This document shows, piece by piece, positions 50,950-63,921 of a stretch of 64,000 bases of DNA. The DNA lies in the NCBI RefSeq assembly GCF_027744825.2, contig NC_071351.1, positions 18,179,001 to 18,243,000 of the forward strand. Reading direction: 5' to 3'. This stretch comes from Synchiropus splendidus. Taxonomy: Eukaryota > Chordata > Actinopteri > Syngnathiformes > Callionymidae. Made by a program: the position numbers and the translations under genes. Position 1 is the first letter of the stretch; each line of letters opens with the position of its first letter. Under the pieces are notes generated by a model. That model had not been told where the DNA came from. It did not search any database and saw only the letters and a program-made list of their open reading frames with translations.

Positions 50950-53393
50950 ACGCCAAACATAAAAGTGTTAATAACTTTGGAAAAACACTTCAGACAGTTG
51001 AGATTTGATGTGCAACTACTAGAAAGACCCTTTCTGCTATAGTGGGAGGTTAAAATTTCATGTTCTGAAGCTTCCCTGAAAAGTTATGGCACAATGCACA
51101 AAAACGCTTTTCAGCCTGAGATAAGGTGGGTTTCGGAACGCCAAACCTAAAAGTGTTGATAACTTTGGAAAAACACTTCAGACAGCTTAGATTTGATGTG
51201 CAACTACTAGAAAGACCCTTTCTGCTATAGTGGGAGGTTAAAATTTCATGTTCTGAAGCTTCCCTGAAAAGTTATGGCACAATGCACAAAAACGCTTTTC
51301 AGCCTGAGATAAGGTGGGTTTCGGAACGCCAAACATAAAAGTGTTGATAACTTTCGAAAAACACTTCAGACAGCTTAGATTTGATGTGCACCTACTAGAA
51401 AGACACTTTCTGCTATAGTGGGAGGTTAAAATTTCATGTTCTGAAGCTTCCCTGAAAAGTTATGGCACAATGCGTAAAAACGCTTTTCAGCCTGAGATAA
51501 GGTGGGTTTCGGAACGCCAAACATAAAAGTGTTGATAACTTTGGAAAAACACTTCAGACAGTTTAGATTTGATGTGCAACTACTAGAAAGACCCTTTCTG
51601 CTATAGTGGGAGGTTAAAATTTCATGTTCTGAAGCTTCCCTGAAAAGTTATGGCACAATGCACAAAAACGCTTTTCAGCCTGAGATAAGGTGGGTTTCGG
51701 AACGCCAAACATAAAAGTGTTGATAACTTTGGAAAAACACTTCAGACAGTTTAGATTTGATGTGCAACTACTAGAAAGACCCTTTCTGCTATAGTGGGAG
51801 GTTAAAATTTCATGTTCTGAAGCTTCCCTGAAAAGTTATGGCACAATGCACAAAAACGCTTTTCAGCCTGAGATAAGGTGGGTTTCGGAACGCCAAACAT
51901 AAAAGTGTTGATAACTTTTGAAAAACACTTCAGACAGCTTAGATTTGATGTGCAACTACTAGAAAGACCCTTTCTGCTCTAGTGGGAGGTTAAAATTTCA
52001 TGTTCTGAAACTTCCCTGAAAAGTTATGGCACAATGCACAAAAACGCTTTTCAGCCTGAGATAAGGTGGGTTTCGGAACGCCAAACATAAAAGTGTTGAT
52101 AACTTTGGAAAAACACTTCAGACAGCTTAGATTTGATGTGCACCTACTAGAAAGACCCTTTCTGCTATAGTGGGAGGTTAAAATTTCATGTTCTGAAGCT
52201 TCCCTGAAAAGTTATGGCACAATGCACAAAAACGCTTTTCAGCCAGAGATAAGGTGGGTTTCGGAACGCCAAACATAAAAGTGTTAATAACTTTGGAAAA
52301 ACACTTCAGACAGTTGAGATTTGATGTGCAACTACTAGAAAGACCCTTTCTGCTATAGTGGGAGGTTAAAATTTCATGTTCTGAAGCTTCCCTGAAAAGT
52401 TATGGCACAATGCACAAAAACGCTTTTCAGCCTGAGATAAGGTGGGTTTCGGAACGCCAAACCTAAAAGTGTTGATAACTTTGGAAAAACACTTCAGACA
52501 GCTTAGATTTGATGTGCAACTACTAGAAAGACCCTTTCTGCTATAGTGGGAGGTTAAAATTTCATGTTCTGAAGCTTCCCTGAAAAGTTATGGCACAATG
52601 CACAAAAACGCTTTTCAGCCTGAGATAAGGTGGGTTTCGGAACGCCAAACATAAAAGTGTTGATAACTTTCGAAAAACACTTCAGACAGCTTAGATTTGA
52701 TGTGCACCTACTAGAAAGACACTTTCTGCTATAGTGGGAGGTTAAAATTTCATGTTCTGAAGCTTCCCTGAAAAGTTATGGCACAATGCGTAAAAACGCT
52801 TTTCAGCCTGAGATAAGGTGGGTTTCGGAACGCCAAACATAAAAGTGTTGATAACTTTGGAAAAACACTTCAGACAGTTTAGATTTGATGTGCAACTACT
52901 AGAAAGACCCTTTCTGCTATAGTGGGAGGTTAAAATTTCATGTTCTGAAGCTTCCCTGAAAAGTTATGGCACAATGCACAAAAACGCTTTTCAGCCTGAG
53001 ATAAGGTGGGTTTCGGAACGCCAAACATAAAAGTGTTGATAACTTTGGAAAAACACTTCAGACAGTTTAGATTTGATGTGCAACTACTAGAAAGACCCTT
53101 TCTGCTATAGTGGGAGGTTAAAATTTCATGTTCTGAAGCTTCCCTGAAAAGTTATGGCACAATGCACAAAAACGCTTTTCAGCCTGAGATAAGGTGGGTT
53201 TCGGAACGCCAAACATAAAAGTGTTGATAACTTTTGAAAAACACTTCAGACAGCTTAGATTTGATGTGCAACTACTAGAAAGACCCTTTCTGCTATAGTG
53301 GGAGGTTAAAATTTCATGTTCTGAAACTTCCCTGAAAAGTTATGGCACAATGCACAAAAACGCTTTTCAGCCTGAGATAAGGTGGGTTTCGGA
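50950..53393 (+). repeat. 7-mer higher-order repeat, two copies (second incomplete)
   Basis: The unit D (cagttgaga), E (caaacctaaa), A2 (agacacttt), B, B, C (gaaacttcc), E with C66 (ccagagata) is 1316 bp. Copy 1 is 50950-52265; copy 2 begins at 52266 and keeps the first six monomers to 53393, after which the sequence continues as the 18-mer. The cagttgaga mark is at 50996 and 52312. The C monomer of copy 1 has the extra private change ctctagtgg. Confidence 0.92.
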
Positions 53394-55649
53394 ACGCCAA
53401 ACATAAAAGTGTTGATAACTTTGGAAAAACACTTCAGACAGTTTAGATTTGATGTGCAACTACTAGAAAGACCCTTTCTGCTATAGTGGGAGGTTAAAAT
53501 TTCATGTTCTGAAGCTTCCCTGAGAAGTTATGGCACAATGCACAAAAACGCTTTTCAGCCTGAGATAAGGTGGGTTTCGGAACGCCAAACATAAAAGTGT
53601 TGATAACTTTCGAAAAACACTTCAGAGAGTTTAGATTTGATGTGCACCTACTAGAAAGACCCTTTCTGCTATAGTGGGAGGTTAAAATTTCATGTTCTGA
53701 AGCTTCCCTGAAAAGTTATGGCACAATGCGTAAAAACGCTTTTCAGCCTGAGATAAGGTGGGTTTCGGAACGCCAAACATAAAAGTGTTGATAACTTTGG
53801 AAAAACACTTCAGACAGTTTAGATTTGATGTGCAACTACTAGAAAGACCCTTTCTGCTATAGTGGGAGGTTAAAATTTCATGTTCTGAAGGTTCCCTGAA
53901 AAGTTATGGCACAATGCACAAAAACGCTTTTCAGCCTGAGATAAGGTGGGTTTCGGAACGCCAAACATAAAAGTGTTAATAACTTTCGAAAAACACTTCA
54001 GAGAGCTTAGATTTGATGTGCAACTACTAGAAAGACCCTTTCTGCTATAGTGGGAGGTTAAAATTTCATGTTCTGAAGCTTCCCTGAAAAGTTATGGCAC
54101 ATTGCGTAAAAACGCTTTTCAGCCTGAGATAAGGTGGGTTTCGGAACGCCAAACATAAAAGTGTTGATAACTTTGGAAAAACACTTCACACAGTTTAGAT
54201 TTGATGTGCAACTACTAGAAAGACCCTTTCTGCTATAGTGGGAGGTTAAAATTTCATGTTCTGAAGCTTTCCTGAAAAGTTATGGCACAATGCACAAAAA
54301 CGCTTTTCAGCCTGAGATAAGGTGGGTTTCGGAACGCCAAACATAAAAGTGTTGATAACTTTTGAAAAACACTTCAGACAGCTTAGATTTGATGTGCAAC
54401 TACTAGAAAGACCCTTTCTGCTATAGTGGGAGGTTAAAATTTCATGTTCTGAAGCTTCCCTGAAAAGTTATGGCACAATGCACAAAAACGCTTTTCAGCC
54501 TGAGATAAGGTGGGTTTCGGAACGCCAAACATAAAAGTGTTAATAACTTTCGAAAAACACTTCAGACAGTTTAGATTTGATGTGCAACTACTAGAAAGAC
54601 CCTTTCTGCTATAGTGGGAGGTTAAAATTTCATGTTCTGAAGCTTCCCTGAAAAGTTATGGCACAATGCACAAAAACGCTTTTCAGCCTGAGATAAGGTG
54701 GGTTTCGGAACGCCAAACATAAAAGTGTTGATAACTTTTGAAAAACACTTCAGACTGCTTAGATTTGATGTGCAACTACTAGAAAGACCCTTTCTGCTAT
54801 AGTGGGAGGTTAAAATTTCATGTTCTGAAGCTTCCCTGAAAAGTTATGGCACAATGCACAAAAACGCTTTTCAGCCTGAGATAAGGTGGGTTTCGGAACG
54901 CCAAACATAAAAGTGTTGATAACTTTCGAAAAACACTTCAGACAGCTTAGATTTGATGTGCACCTACTAGAAAGACCCTTTCTGCTATAGTGGGAGGTTA
55001 AAATTTCATGTTCTGAAGCTTCCCTGAAAAGTTATGGCACAATGCGTAAAAACGCTTTTCAGCCTGAGATAAGGTGGGTTTCGGAACGCCAAACATAAAA
55101 GCGTTGATAACTTTGGAAAAACACTTCAGACAGTTTAGATTTGATGTGCAACTACTAGAAAGACCCTTTCTGCTATAGTGGGAGGTTAAAATTTCATGTT
55201 CTGAAGCTTCCCTGAAAAGTTATGGCACAATGCACAAAAACGCTTTTCAGCCTGAGATATGGTGGGTTTCGGAACGCCAAACATAAAAGTGTTGATAACT
55301 TTGGAAAAACACTTCAGACAGCTTAGATTTGATGTGCAACTACTAGAAAGACCCTTTCTGCTATAGTGGGAGGTTAAAATTTCATGTTCTGAAGCTTCCC
55401 TGAAAAGTTATGGCACAATGCACAAAAACGCTTTTCAGCCTGAGATAAGGTGGGTTTCGGAACGCCAAACATAAAAGTGTTGATAACTTTGGAAAAACAC
55501 TTCAGACAGCTTAGATTTGATGTGCACCTACTAGAAAGACCCTTTCTGCTATAGTGGGAGGTTAAAATTTCATGTTCTGAAGCTTCCCTGAAAAGTTATG
55601 GCACAATGCACAAAAACGCTTTTCAGCCAGAGATAAGGTGGGTTTCGGA
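52266..55649 (+). repeat. 18-mer higher-order repeat, copy 1
   Basis: Order: D (cagttgaga), E (caaacctaaa), A2 (agacacttt), B, B, C (gaaacttcc), B (cctgagaag), A1 with T49, B (gaaggttcc), F/A1 mosaic at 53958, B', C, F, C (cagactgct), A2, B (aaagcgttg, gatatggtg), E, E with C66 (ccagagata). Length 3384 bp. The block is matched at +3384 bp: gaaggttcc at 53887 and 57271, cagactgct at 54751 and 58135. Confidence 0.92.
54522..54709 (+). repeat. Exemplar of monomer class F
   Basis: Class F has C30 (ctttcgaaa, as in A) but T49, A66 and AC at 149-150 (as in B). It occurs with A21 at 28015, 42492, 44372, 54522, 57906 and 58470 and with G21 at 25759, 39296 and 56402. The simplest reading is a short-tract exchange between A and B or D that moved only position 30. 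In five of the six A21 cases the next monomer is C; at 58470 it is also C, so the A21 form is likely one lineage copied several times. Confidence 0.8.
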
Positions 55650-58281
55650 ACGCCAAACATAAAAGTGTTAATAACTTTGGAAAAACACTTCAGACAGTTG
55701 AGATTTGATGTGCAACTACTAGAAAGACCCTTTCTGCTATAGTGGGAGGTTAAAATTTCATGTTCTGAAGCTTCCCTGAAAAGTTATGGCACAATGCACA
55801 AAAACGCTTTTCAGCCTGAGATAAGGTGGGTTTCGGAACGCCAAACCTAAAAGTGTTGATAACTTTGGAAAAACACTTCAGACAGCTTAGATTTGATGTG
55901 CAACTACTAGAAAGACCCTTTCTGCTATAGTGGGAGGTTAAAATTTCATGTTCTGAAGCTTCCCTGAAAAGTTATGGCACAATGCACAAAAACGCTTTTC
56001 AGCCTGAGATAAGGTGGGTTTCGGAACGCCAAACATAAAAGTGTTGATAACTTTCGAAAAACACTTCAGACAGCTTAGATTTGATGTGCACCTACTAGAA
56101 AGACACTTTCTGCTATAGTGGGAGGTTAAAATTTCATGTTCTGAAGCTTCCCTGAAAAGTTATGGCACAATGCGTAAAAACGCTTTTCAGCCTGAGATAA
56201 GGTGGGTTTCGGAACGCCAAACATAAAAGTGTTGATAACTTTGGAAAAACACTTCAGACAGTTTAGATTTGATGTGCAACTACTAGAAAGACCCTTTCTG
56301 CTATAGTGGGAGGTTAAAATTTCATGTTCTGAAGCTTCCCTGAAAAGTTATGGCACAATGCACAAAAACGCTTTTCAGCCTGAGATAAGGTGGGTTTCGG
56401 AACGCCAAACATAAAAGTGTTGATAACTTTCGAAAAACACTTCAGACAGTTTAGATTTGATGTGCAACTACTAGAAAGACCCTTTCTGCTATAGTGGGAG
56501 GTTAAAATTTCATGTTCTGAAGCTTCCCTGAAAAGTTATGGCACAATGCACAAAAACGCTTTTCAGCCTGAGATAAGGTGGGTTTCGGAACGCCAAACAT
56601 AAAAGTGTTGATAACTTTTGAAAAACACTTCAGACAGCTTAGATTTGATGTGCAACTACTAGAAAGACCCTTTCTGCTATAGTGGGAGGTTAAAATTTCA
56701 TGTTCTGAAACTTCCCTGAAAAGTTATGGCACAATGCACAAAAACGCTTTTCAGCCTGAGATAAGGTGGGTTTCGGAACGCCAAACATAAAAGTGTTGAT
56801 AACTTTGGAAAAACACTTCAGACAGTTTAGATTTGATGTGCAACTACTAGAAAGACCCTTTCTGCTATAGTGGGAGGTTAAAATTTCATGTTCTGAAGCT
56901 TCCCTGAAAAGTTATGGCACAATGCACAAAAACGCTTTTCAGCCTGAGATAAGGTGGGTTTCGGAACGCCAAACATAAAAGTGTTGATAACTTTCGAAAA
57001 ACACTTCAGAGAGTTTAGATTTGATGTGCACCTACTAGAAAGACCCTTTCTGCTATAGTGGGAGGTTAAAATTTCATGTTCTGAAGCTTCCCTGAAAAGT
57101 TATGGCACAATGCGTAAAAACGCTTTTCAGCCTGAGATAAGGTGGGTTTCGGAACGCCAAACATAAAAGTGTTGATAACTTTGGAAAAACACTTCAGACA
57201 GTTTAGATTTGATGTGCAACTACTAGAAAGACCCTTTCTGCTATAGTGGGAGGTTAAAATTTCATGTTCTGAAGGTTCCCTGAAAAGTTATGGCACAATG
57301 CACAAAAACGCTTTTCAGCCTGAGATAAGGTGGGTTTCGGAACGCCAAACATAAAAGTGTTAATAACTTTCGAAAAACACTTCAGAGAGCTTAGATTTGA
57401 TGTGCAACTACTAGAAAGACCCTTTCTGCTATAGTGGGAGGTTAAAATTTCATGTTCTGAAGCTTCCCTGAAAAGTTATGGCACAATGCGTAAAAACGCT
57501 TTTCAGCCTGAGATAAGGTGGGTTTCGGAACGCCAAACATAAAAGTGTTGATAACTTTGGAAAAACACTTCACACAGTTTAGATTTGATGTGCAACTACT
57601 AGAAAGACCCTTTCTGCTATAGTGGGAGGTTAAAATTTCATGTTCTGAAGCTTTCCTGAAAAGTTATGGCACAATGCACAAAAACGCTTTTCAGCCTGAG
57701 ATAAGGTGGGTTTCGGAACGCCAAACATAAAAGTGTTGATAACTTTTGAAAAACACTTCAGACAGCTTAGATTTGATGTGCAACTACTAGAAAGACCCTT
57801 TCTGCTATAGTGGGAGGTTAAAATTTCATGTTCTGAAGCTTCCCTGAAAAGTTATGGCACAATGCACAAAAACGCTTTTCAGCCTGAGATAAGGTGGGTT
57901 TCGGAACGCCAAACATAAAAGTGTTAATAACTTTCGAAAAACACTTCAGACAGTTTAGATTTGATGTGCAACTACTAGAAAGACCCTTTCTGCTATAGTG
58001 GGAGGTTAAAATTTCATGTTCTGAAGCTTCCCTGAAAAGTTATGGCACAATGCACAAAAACGCTTTTCAGCCTGAGATAAGGTGGGTTTCGGAACGCCAA
58101 ACATAAAAGTGTTGATAACTTTTGAAAAACACTTCAGACTGCTTAGATTTGATGTGCAACTACTAGAAAGACCCTTTCTGCTATAGTGGGAGGTTAAAAT
58201 TTCATGTTCTGAAGCTTCCCTGAAAAGTTATGGCACAATGCACAAAAACGCTTTTCAGCCTGAGATATGGTGGGTTTCGGA
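55650..58281 (+). repeat. 18-mer higher-order repeat, copy 2 (truncated at a mosaic junction)
   Basis: The first 14 monomers of the 18-mer are present in order. The fifth is F (G21) instead of B. The fourteenth monomer (58094-58281) begins as the cagactgct C monomer but ends with gatatggtg, the mark of the sixteenth monomer, so it fuses the two and skips the A2 and most of a B. The next monomer is E, as after monomer 16 in copy 1. Confidence 0.9.
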
Positions 58282-59597
58282 ACGCCAAACATAAAAGTGT
58301 TGATAACTTTGGAAAAACACTTCAGACAGCTTAGATTTGATGTGCAACTACTAGAAAGACCCTTTCTGCTATAGTGGGAGGTTAAAATTTCATGTTCTGA
58401 AGCTTCCCTGAAAAGTTATGGCACAATGCACAAAAACGCTTTTCAGCCTGAGATAAGGTGGGTTTCGGAACGCCAAACATAAAAGTGTTAATAACTTTCG
58501 AAAAACACTTCAGACAGTTTAGATTTGATGTGCAACTACTAGAAAGACCCTTTCTGCTATAGTGGGAGGTTAAAATTTCATGTTCTGAAGCTTCCCTGAA
58601 AAGTTATGGCACAATGCACAAAAACGCTTTTCAGCCTGAGATAAGGTGGGTTTCGGAACGCCAAACATAAAAGTGTTGATAACTTTTGAAAAACACTTCA
58701 GACTGCTTAGATTTGATGTGCAACTACTAGAAAGACCCTTTCTGCTATAGTGGGAGGTTAAAATTTCATGTTCTGAAGCTTCCCTGAAAAGTTATGGCAC
58801 AATGCACAAAAACGCTTTTCAGCCTGAGATAAGGTGGGTTTCGGAACGCCAAACATAAAAGTGTTGATAACTTTCGAAAAACACTTCAGACAGCTTAGAT
58901 TTGATGTGCACCTACTAGAAAGACCCTTTCTGCTATAGTGGGAGGTTAAAATTTCATGTTCTGAAGCTTCCCTGAAAAGTTATGGCACAATGCGTAAAAA
59001 CGCTTTTCAGCCTGAGATAAGGTGGGTTTCGGAACGCCAAACATAAAAGCGTTGATAACTTTGGAAAAACACTTCAGACAGTTTAGATTTGATGTGCAAC
59101 TACTAGAAAGACCCTTTCTGCTATAGTGGGAGGTTAAAATTTCATGTTCTGAAGCTTCCCTGAAAAGTTATGGCACAATGCACAAAAACGCTTTTCAGCC
59201 TGAGATATGGTGGGTTTCGGAACGCCAAACATAAAAGTGTTGATAACTTTGGAAAAACACTTCAGACAGCTTAGATTTGATGTGCAACTACTAGAAAGAC
59301 CCTTTCTGCTATAGTGGGAGGTTAAAATTTCATGTTCTGAAGCTTCCCTGAAAAGTTATGGCACAATGCACAAAAACGCTTTTCAGCCTGAGATAAGGTG
59401 GGTTTCGGAACGCCAAACATAAAAGTGTTGATAACTTTGGAAAAACACTTCAGACAGCTTAGATTTGATGTGCACCTACTAGAAAGACCGTTTCTGCTAT
59501 AGTGGGAGGTTAAAATTTCATGTTCTGAAGCTTCCCTGAAAAGTTATGGCACAATGCGTAAAAACGCTTTTCAGCCTGAGATAAGGTGGGTTTCGGA
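58282..59597 (+). repeat. Re-entry into the 18-mer series
   Basis: Order: E, F, C (cagactgct), A2, B (aaagcgttg, gatatggtg), E, E with C66 and GT149 (gaccgtttc). From F onward it matches 54522-55461 at an offset of 3948 bp (21 monomers): aaagcgttg is at 55099-55107 and 3948 bp later near 59047. The E to F junction has no counterpart in copy 1 and marks a second in-register exchange. Confidence 0.88.
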
Positions 59598-59785
59598 ACG
59601 CCAAACATAAAAGTGTTGATAACTTTGGAAAAACACTTCAGACAGTTTAGATTTGATGTGCAACTACTAGAAAGACCCTTTCTGCTATAGTGGGAGGTTA
59701 AAATTTCATGTTCTGAAGCTTCCCTGAAAAGTTATGGCACAATGCACAAAAACGCTTTTCAGCCTGAGATAAGGTGGGTTTCGGA
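59598..59785 (+). repeat. Single B monomer linking to the 4-mer
   Basis: Plain class B with no private mark. It joins the E (C66) monomer at 59410 to the first B (agaaaaacc) of the 4-mer. Confidence 0.82.
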
Positions 59786-61289
59786 ACGCCAAACATAAAA
59801 GTGTTGATAACTTTGGAAAAACACTTCAGACAGTTTAGATTTGATGTGCAACTACTAGAAAAACCCTTTCTGCTATAGTGGGAGGTTAAAATTTCATGTT
59901 CTGAAGCTTCCCTGAAAAGTTATGGCACAATGCACAAAAACGCTTTTCAGCCTGAGATAAGGTGGGTTTCGGAACGCCAAACATAAAAGTGTTAATAACT
60001 TTGGAAAAACACTTCAGACAGTTTAGATTTGATGTGCAACTACTAGAAAGACCCTTTCTGCCATAGTGGGAGGTTAAAATTTCATGTTCTGAAGCTTTCC
60101 TGAAAAGTTATGGCACAATGCACAAAAACGCTTTTCAGCCTGAGATAAGGTGGGTTTCGGAACGCCAAACATAAAAGTGTTGATAACTTTCGAAAAACAC
60201 TTCAGAGAGCTTAGATTTGATGTGCACCTACTAGAAAGACCCTTTCTGCTATAGTGGGAGGTTAAAATTTCATGTTCTGAAGCTTTCCTGAAAAGTTATG
60301 ACACAATGCGCAAAAACGCTTTTCAGCCTGAGATAAGGTGGGTTTCGGAACGCCAAACATAAAAGTGTTGATAACTTTTGAAAAACACTTCAGACAGCTT
60401 ATATTTGATGTGCAACTACTAGAAAGACCCTTTCTGCTATAGTGGGAGGTTAAAATTTCATGTTCTGAAGCTTCCCTGAAAAGTTATGGCACAATGCACA
60501 AAAACGCTTTTCAGCCTGAGATAAGGTGGGTTTCGGAACGCCAAACATAAAAGTGTTGATAACTTTGGAAAAACACTTCAGACAGTTTAGATTTGATGTG
60601 CAACTACTAGAAAAACCCTTTCTGCTATAGTGGGAGGTTAAAATTTCATGTTCTGAAGCTTCCCTGAAAAGTTATGGCACAATGCACAAAAACGCTTTTC
60701 AGCCTGAGATAAGGTGGGTTTCGGAACGCCAAACATAAAAGTGTTAATAACTTTGGAAAAACACTTCAGACAGTTTAGATTTGATGTGCAACTACTAGAA
60801 AGACCCTTTCTGCCATAGTGGGAGGTTAAAATTTCATGTTCTGAAGCTTTCCTGAAAAGTTATGGCACAATGCACAAAAACGCTTTTCAGCCTGAGATAA
60901 GGTGGGTTTCGGAACGCCAAACATAAAAGTGTTGATAACTTTCGAAAAACACTTCAGAGAGCTTAGATTTGATGTGCACCTACTAGAAAGACCCTTTCTG
61001 CTATAGTGGGAGGTTAAAATTTCATGTTCTGAAGCTTTCCTGAAAAGTTATGACACAATGCGCAAAAACGCTTTTCAGCCTGAGATAAGGTGGGTTTCGG
61101 AACGCCAAACATAAAAGTGTTGATAACTTTTGAAAAACACTTCAGACAGCTTATATTTGATGTGCAACTACTAGAAAGACCCTTTCTGCTATAGTGGGAG
61201 GTTAAAATTTCATGTTCTGAAGCTTCCCTGAAAAGTTATGGCACAATGCACAAAAACGCTTTTCAGCCTGAGATAAGGTGGGTTTCACA
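59786..61289 (+). repeat. 4-mer higher-order repeat, two copies
   Basis: The unit B (agaaaaacc), D (ctgccatag, T125), A1 (T125; atgacacaatgcgc), C (cttatattt) is 752 bp and occupies 59786-60537 and 60538-61289. ccatag lies at 60061 and 60813. All four private marks are shared. Copy 2 ends with tttcacaac for tttcggaac at the boundary (near 61287). Confidence 0.93.
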
Positions 61290-63921
61290 ACGCCAAACAT
61301 AAAAGTCTTGATAACTTTGGAAAAACACTTCAGACAGTTTAGATTTGATGTGCAACTACTAGAAAGACCCTTTCTGCTATAGTGGGAGGTTAAAATTTCA
61401 TGTTCTGAAGCTTCCCTGAAAAGTTATGGCACAATGCACAAAAACGCTTTTCAGCCAGAGATAAGGTGGGTTTCGGAACGCCAAACATAAAAGTGTTAAT
61501 AACTTTGGAAAAACACTTCAGACAGTTTAGATTTGATGTGCAACTACTAGAAAGACCCTTTCTGCTATAGTGGGAGGTTAAAATTTCATGTTCTGAAGCT
61601 TCCCTGAAAAGTTATGGCACAATGCACAAAAACGCTTTTCAGCCTGAGATAAGGTGGGTTTCGGAACGCCAAACATAAAAGTGTTGATAACTTTTGAAAA
61701 ACACTTCAGACAGCTTAGATTTGATGTGCAACTACTAGAAAGACCCTTTCTGCTATAGTGGGAGGTTAAAATTTCATGTTCTGAAGCTTTCCTGAAAAGT
61801 TATGGCACAATGCACAAAAACGCTGTTCAGCCTGAGATAAGGTGGGTTTCGGAACGCCAAACATAAAAGTGTTGATAACTTTCGAAAAACACTTCAGAGA
61901 GCTTAGATTTGATGTGCACCTACTAGAAAGACCCTTTCTGCTATAGTGGGAGGTTAAAATTTCATGTTCTGAAGCTTCCCTGAAAAGTTATGGCACAATG
62001 CGTAAAAACGCTTTTCAGCCTGAGATAAGGTGGGTTTCGGAACGCCAAACATAAAAGTGTTGATAACTTTGGAAAAACACTTCAGACAGTTTAGATTTGA
62101 TGTGCAACTACTAGAAAGACCCTTTCTGCTATAGTGGGAGGTTAAAATTTCATGTTCTGAAGCTTTCCTGAAAAGTTATGGCACAATGCACAGAAACGCT
62201 TTTCAGCCTGAGATAAGGTGGGTTTCGGAACGCCAAACATAAAAGTGTTGATAACTTTTGAAAAACACTTCAGACAGCTTAGATTTGATGTGCAACTACT
62301 AGAAAGACCCTTTCTGCTATAGTGGGAGGTTAAAATTTCATGTTCTGAAGCTTCCCTGAAAAGTTATGGCACAATGCACAAAAACGCTTTTCAGCCTGAG
62401 ATAAGGTGGGTTTCGGAACGCCAAACATAAAAGTGTTGATAACTTTGGAAAAACACTTCAGACAGTTTAGATTTGATGTGCAACTACTAGAAAGACCCTT
62501 TCTGCTATAGTGGGAGGTTAAAATTTCATGTTCTGAAGCTTCCCTGAAAAGTTATGGCACAATGCACAAAAACGCTTTTCAGCCTGAGATAAGGTGGGTT
62601 TCGGAACGCCAAACATAAAAGTGTTAATAACTTTGGAAAAACACTTCAGACAGTTTAGATTTGATGTGCAACTACTAGAAAGACCCTTTCTGCTATAGTG
62701 GGAGGCTAAAATTTCATGTTCTGAAGCTTCCCTGAAAAGTTATGGCACAATGCACAAAAACGCTTTTCAGCCTGAGATAAGGTGGGTTTCGGAACGCCAA
62801 ACATAAAAGTGTTGATAACTTTCGAAAAACACTTCAGAGAGCTTAGATTTGATGTGCACCTACTAGAAAGACCCTTTCTGCTATAGTGGGAGGTTAAAAT
62901 TTCATGTTCTGAAGCTTCCCTGAAAAGTTATGGCACAATGCACAAAAACGCTTTTCAGCCTGAGATAAGGTGGGTTTCGGAACGCCAAACATAAAAGTGT
63001 TGATAACTTTGGAAAAACACTTCAGACAGTTTAGATTTGATGTGCAACTACTAGAAAGACCCTTTCTGCTATAGTGGGAGGTTAAAATTTCATGTTCTGA
63101 AGCTTCCCTGAAAAGTTATGGCACAATGCACAAAAACGCTTTTCAGCCTGAGATAAGGTGGGTTTCGGAACGCCAAACATAAAAGTGTTGATAACTTTTG
63201 AAAAACACTTCAGACAGCTTAGATTTGATGTGCAACTACTAGAAAGACCCTTTCTGCTATAGTGGGAGGTTAAAATTTCATGTTCTGAAGCTTCCCTGAA
63301 AAGTTATGGCACAATGCACAAAAACGCTTTTCAGCCTGAGATAAGGTGGGTTTCGGAACGCCAAACATAAAAGTGTTGATAACTTTGGAAAAACACTTCA
63401 GACAGTTTAGATTTGATGTGCAACTACTAGAAAGACCCTTTCTGCTATAGTGGGAGGTTAAAATTTCATGTTCTGAAGCTTCCCTGAAAAGTTATGGCAC
63501 AATGCACAAAAACGCTTTTCAGCCTGAGATAAGGTGGGTTTCGGAACGCCAAACATAAAAGTGTTGATAACTTTCGAAAAACACTTCAGAGAGCTTAGAT
63601 TTGATGTGCAACTACTAGAAAGACCCTTTCTGCTATAGTGGGAGGTTAAAATTTCATGTTCTGAAGCTTCCCTGAGAAGTTATGGCACAATGCGTAAAAA
63701 CGCTTTTCAGCCTGAGATAAGGTGGGTTTCGGAACGCCAAACATAAAAGTGTTGATAACTTTGGAAAAACACTTCAGACAGTTTAGATTTGATGTGCAAC
63801 TACTAGAAAGACCCTTTCTGCTATAGTGGGAGGTTAAAATTTCATGTTCTGAAGCTTCCCTGAAAAGTTATGGCACAATGCACAAAAACGCTTTTCAGCC
63901 TGAGATAAGGTGGGTTTCGGA
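61290..63921 (+). repeat. Mixed monomers to the window end
   Basis: Order: B (aaagtctt, ccagagata), D, C (T125; cgctgttca), A1, B (T125; cacagaaac), C, B, D (gaggctaaa), A1 (AC149), B, C, B, A1 (A66, GT149; cctgagaag), B. No repeat longer than a dimer is evident. The aaagtctt mark, seen on A2 monomers at 753 and 28391, is here on a class-B monomer. Confidence 0.83.
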
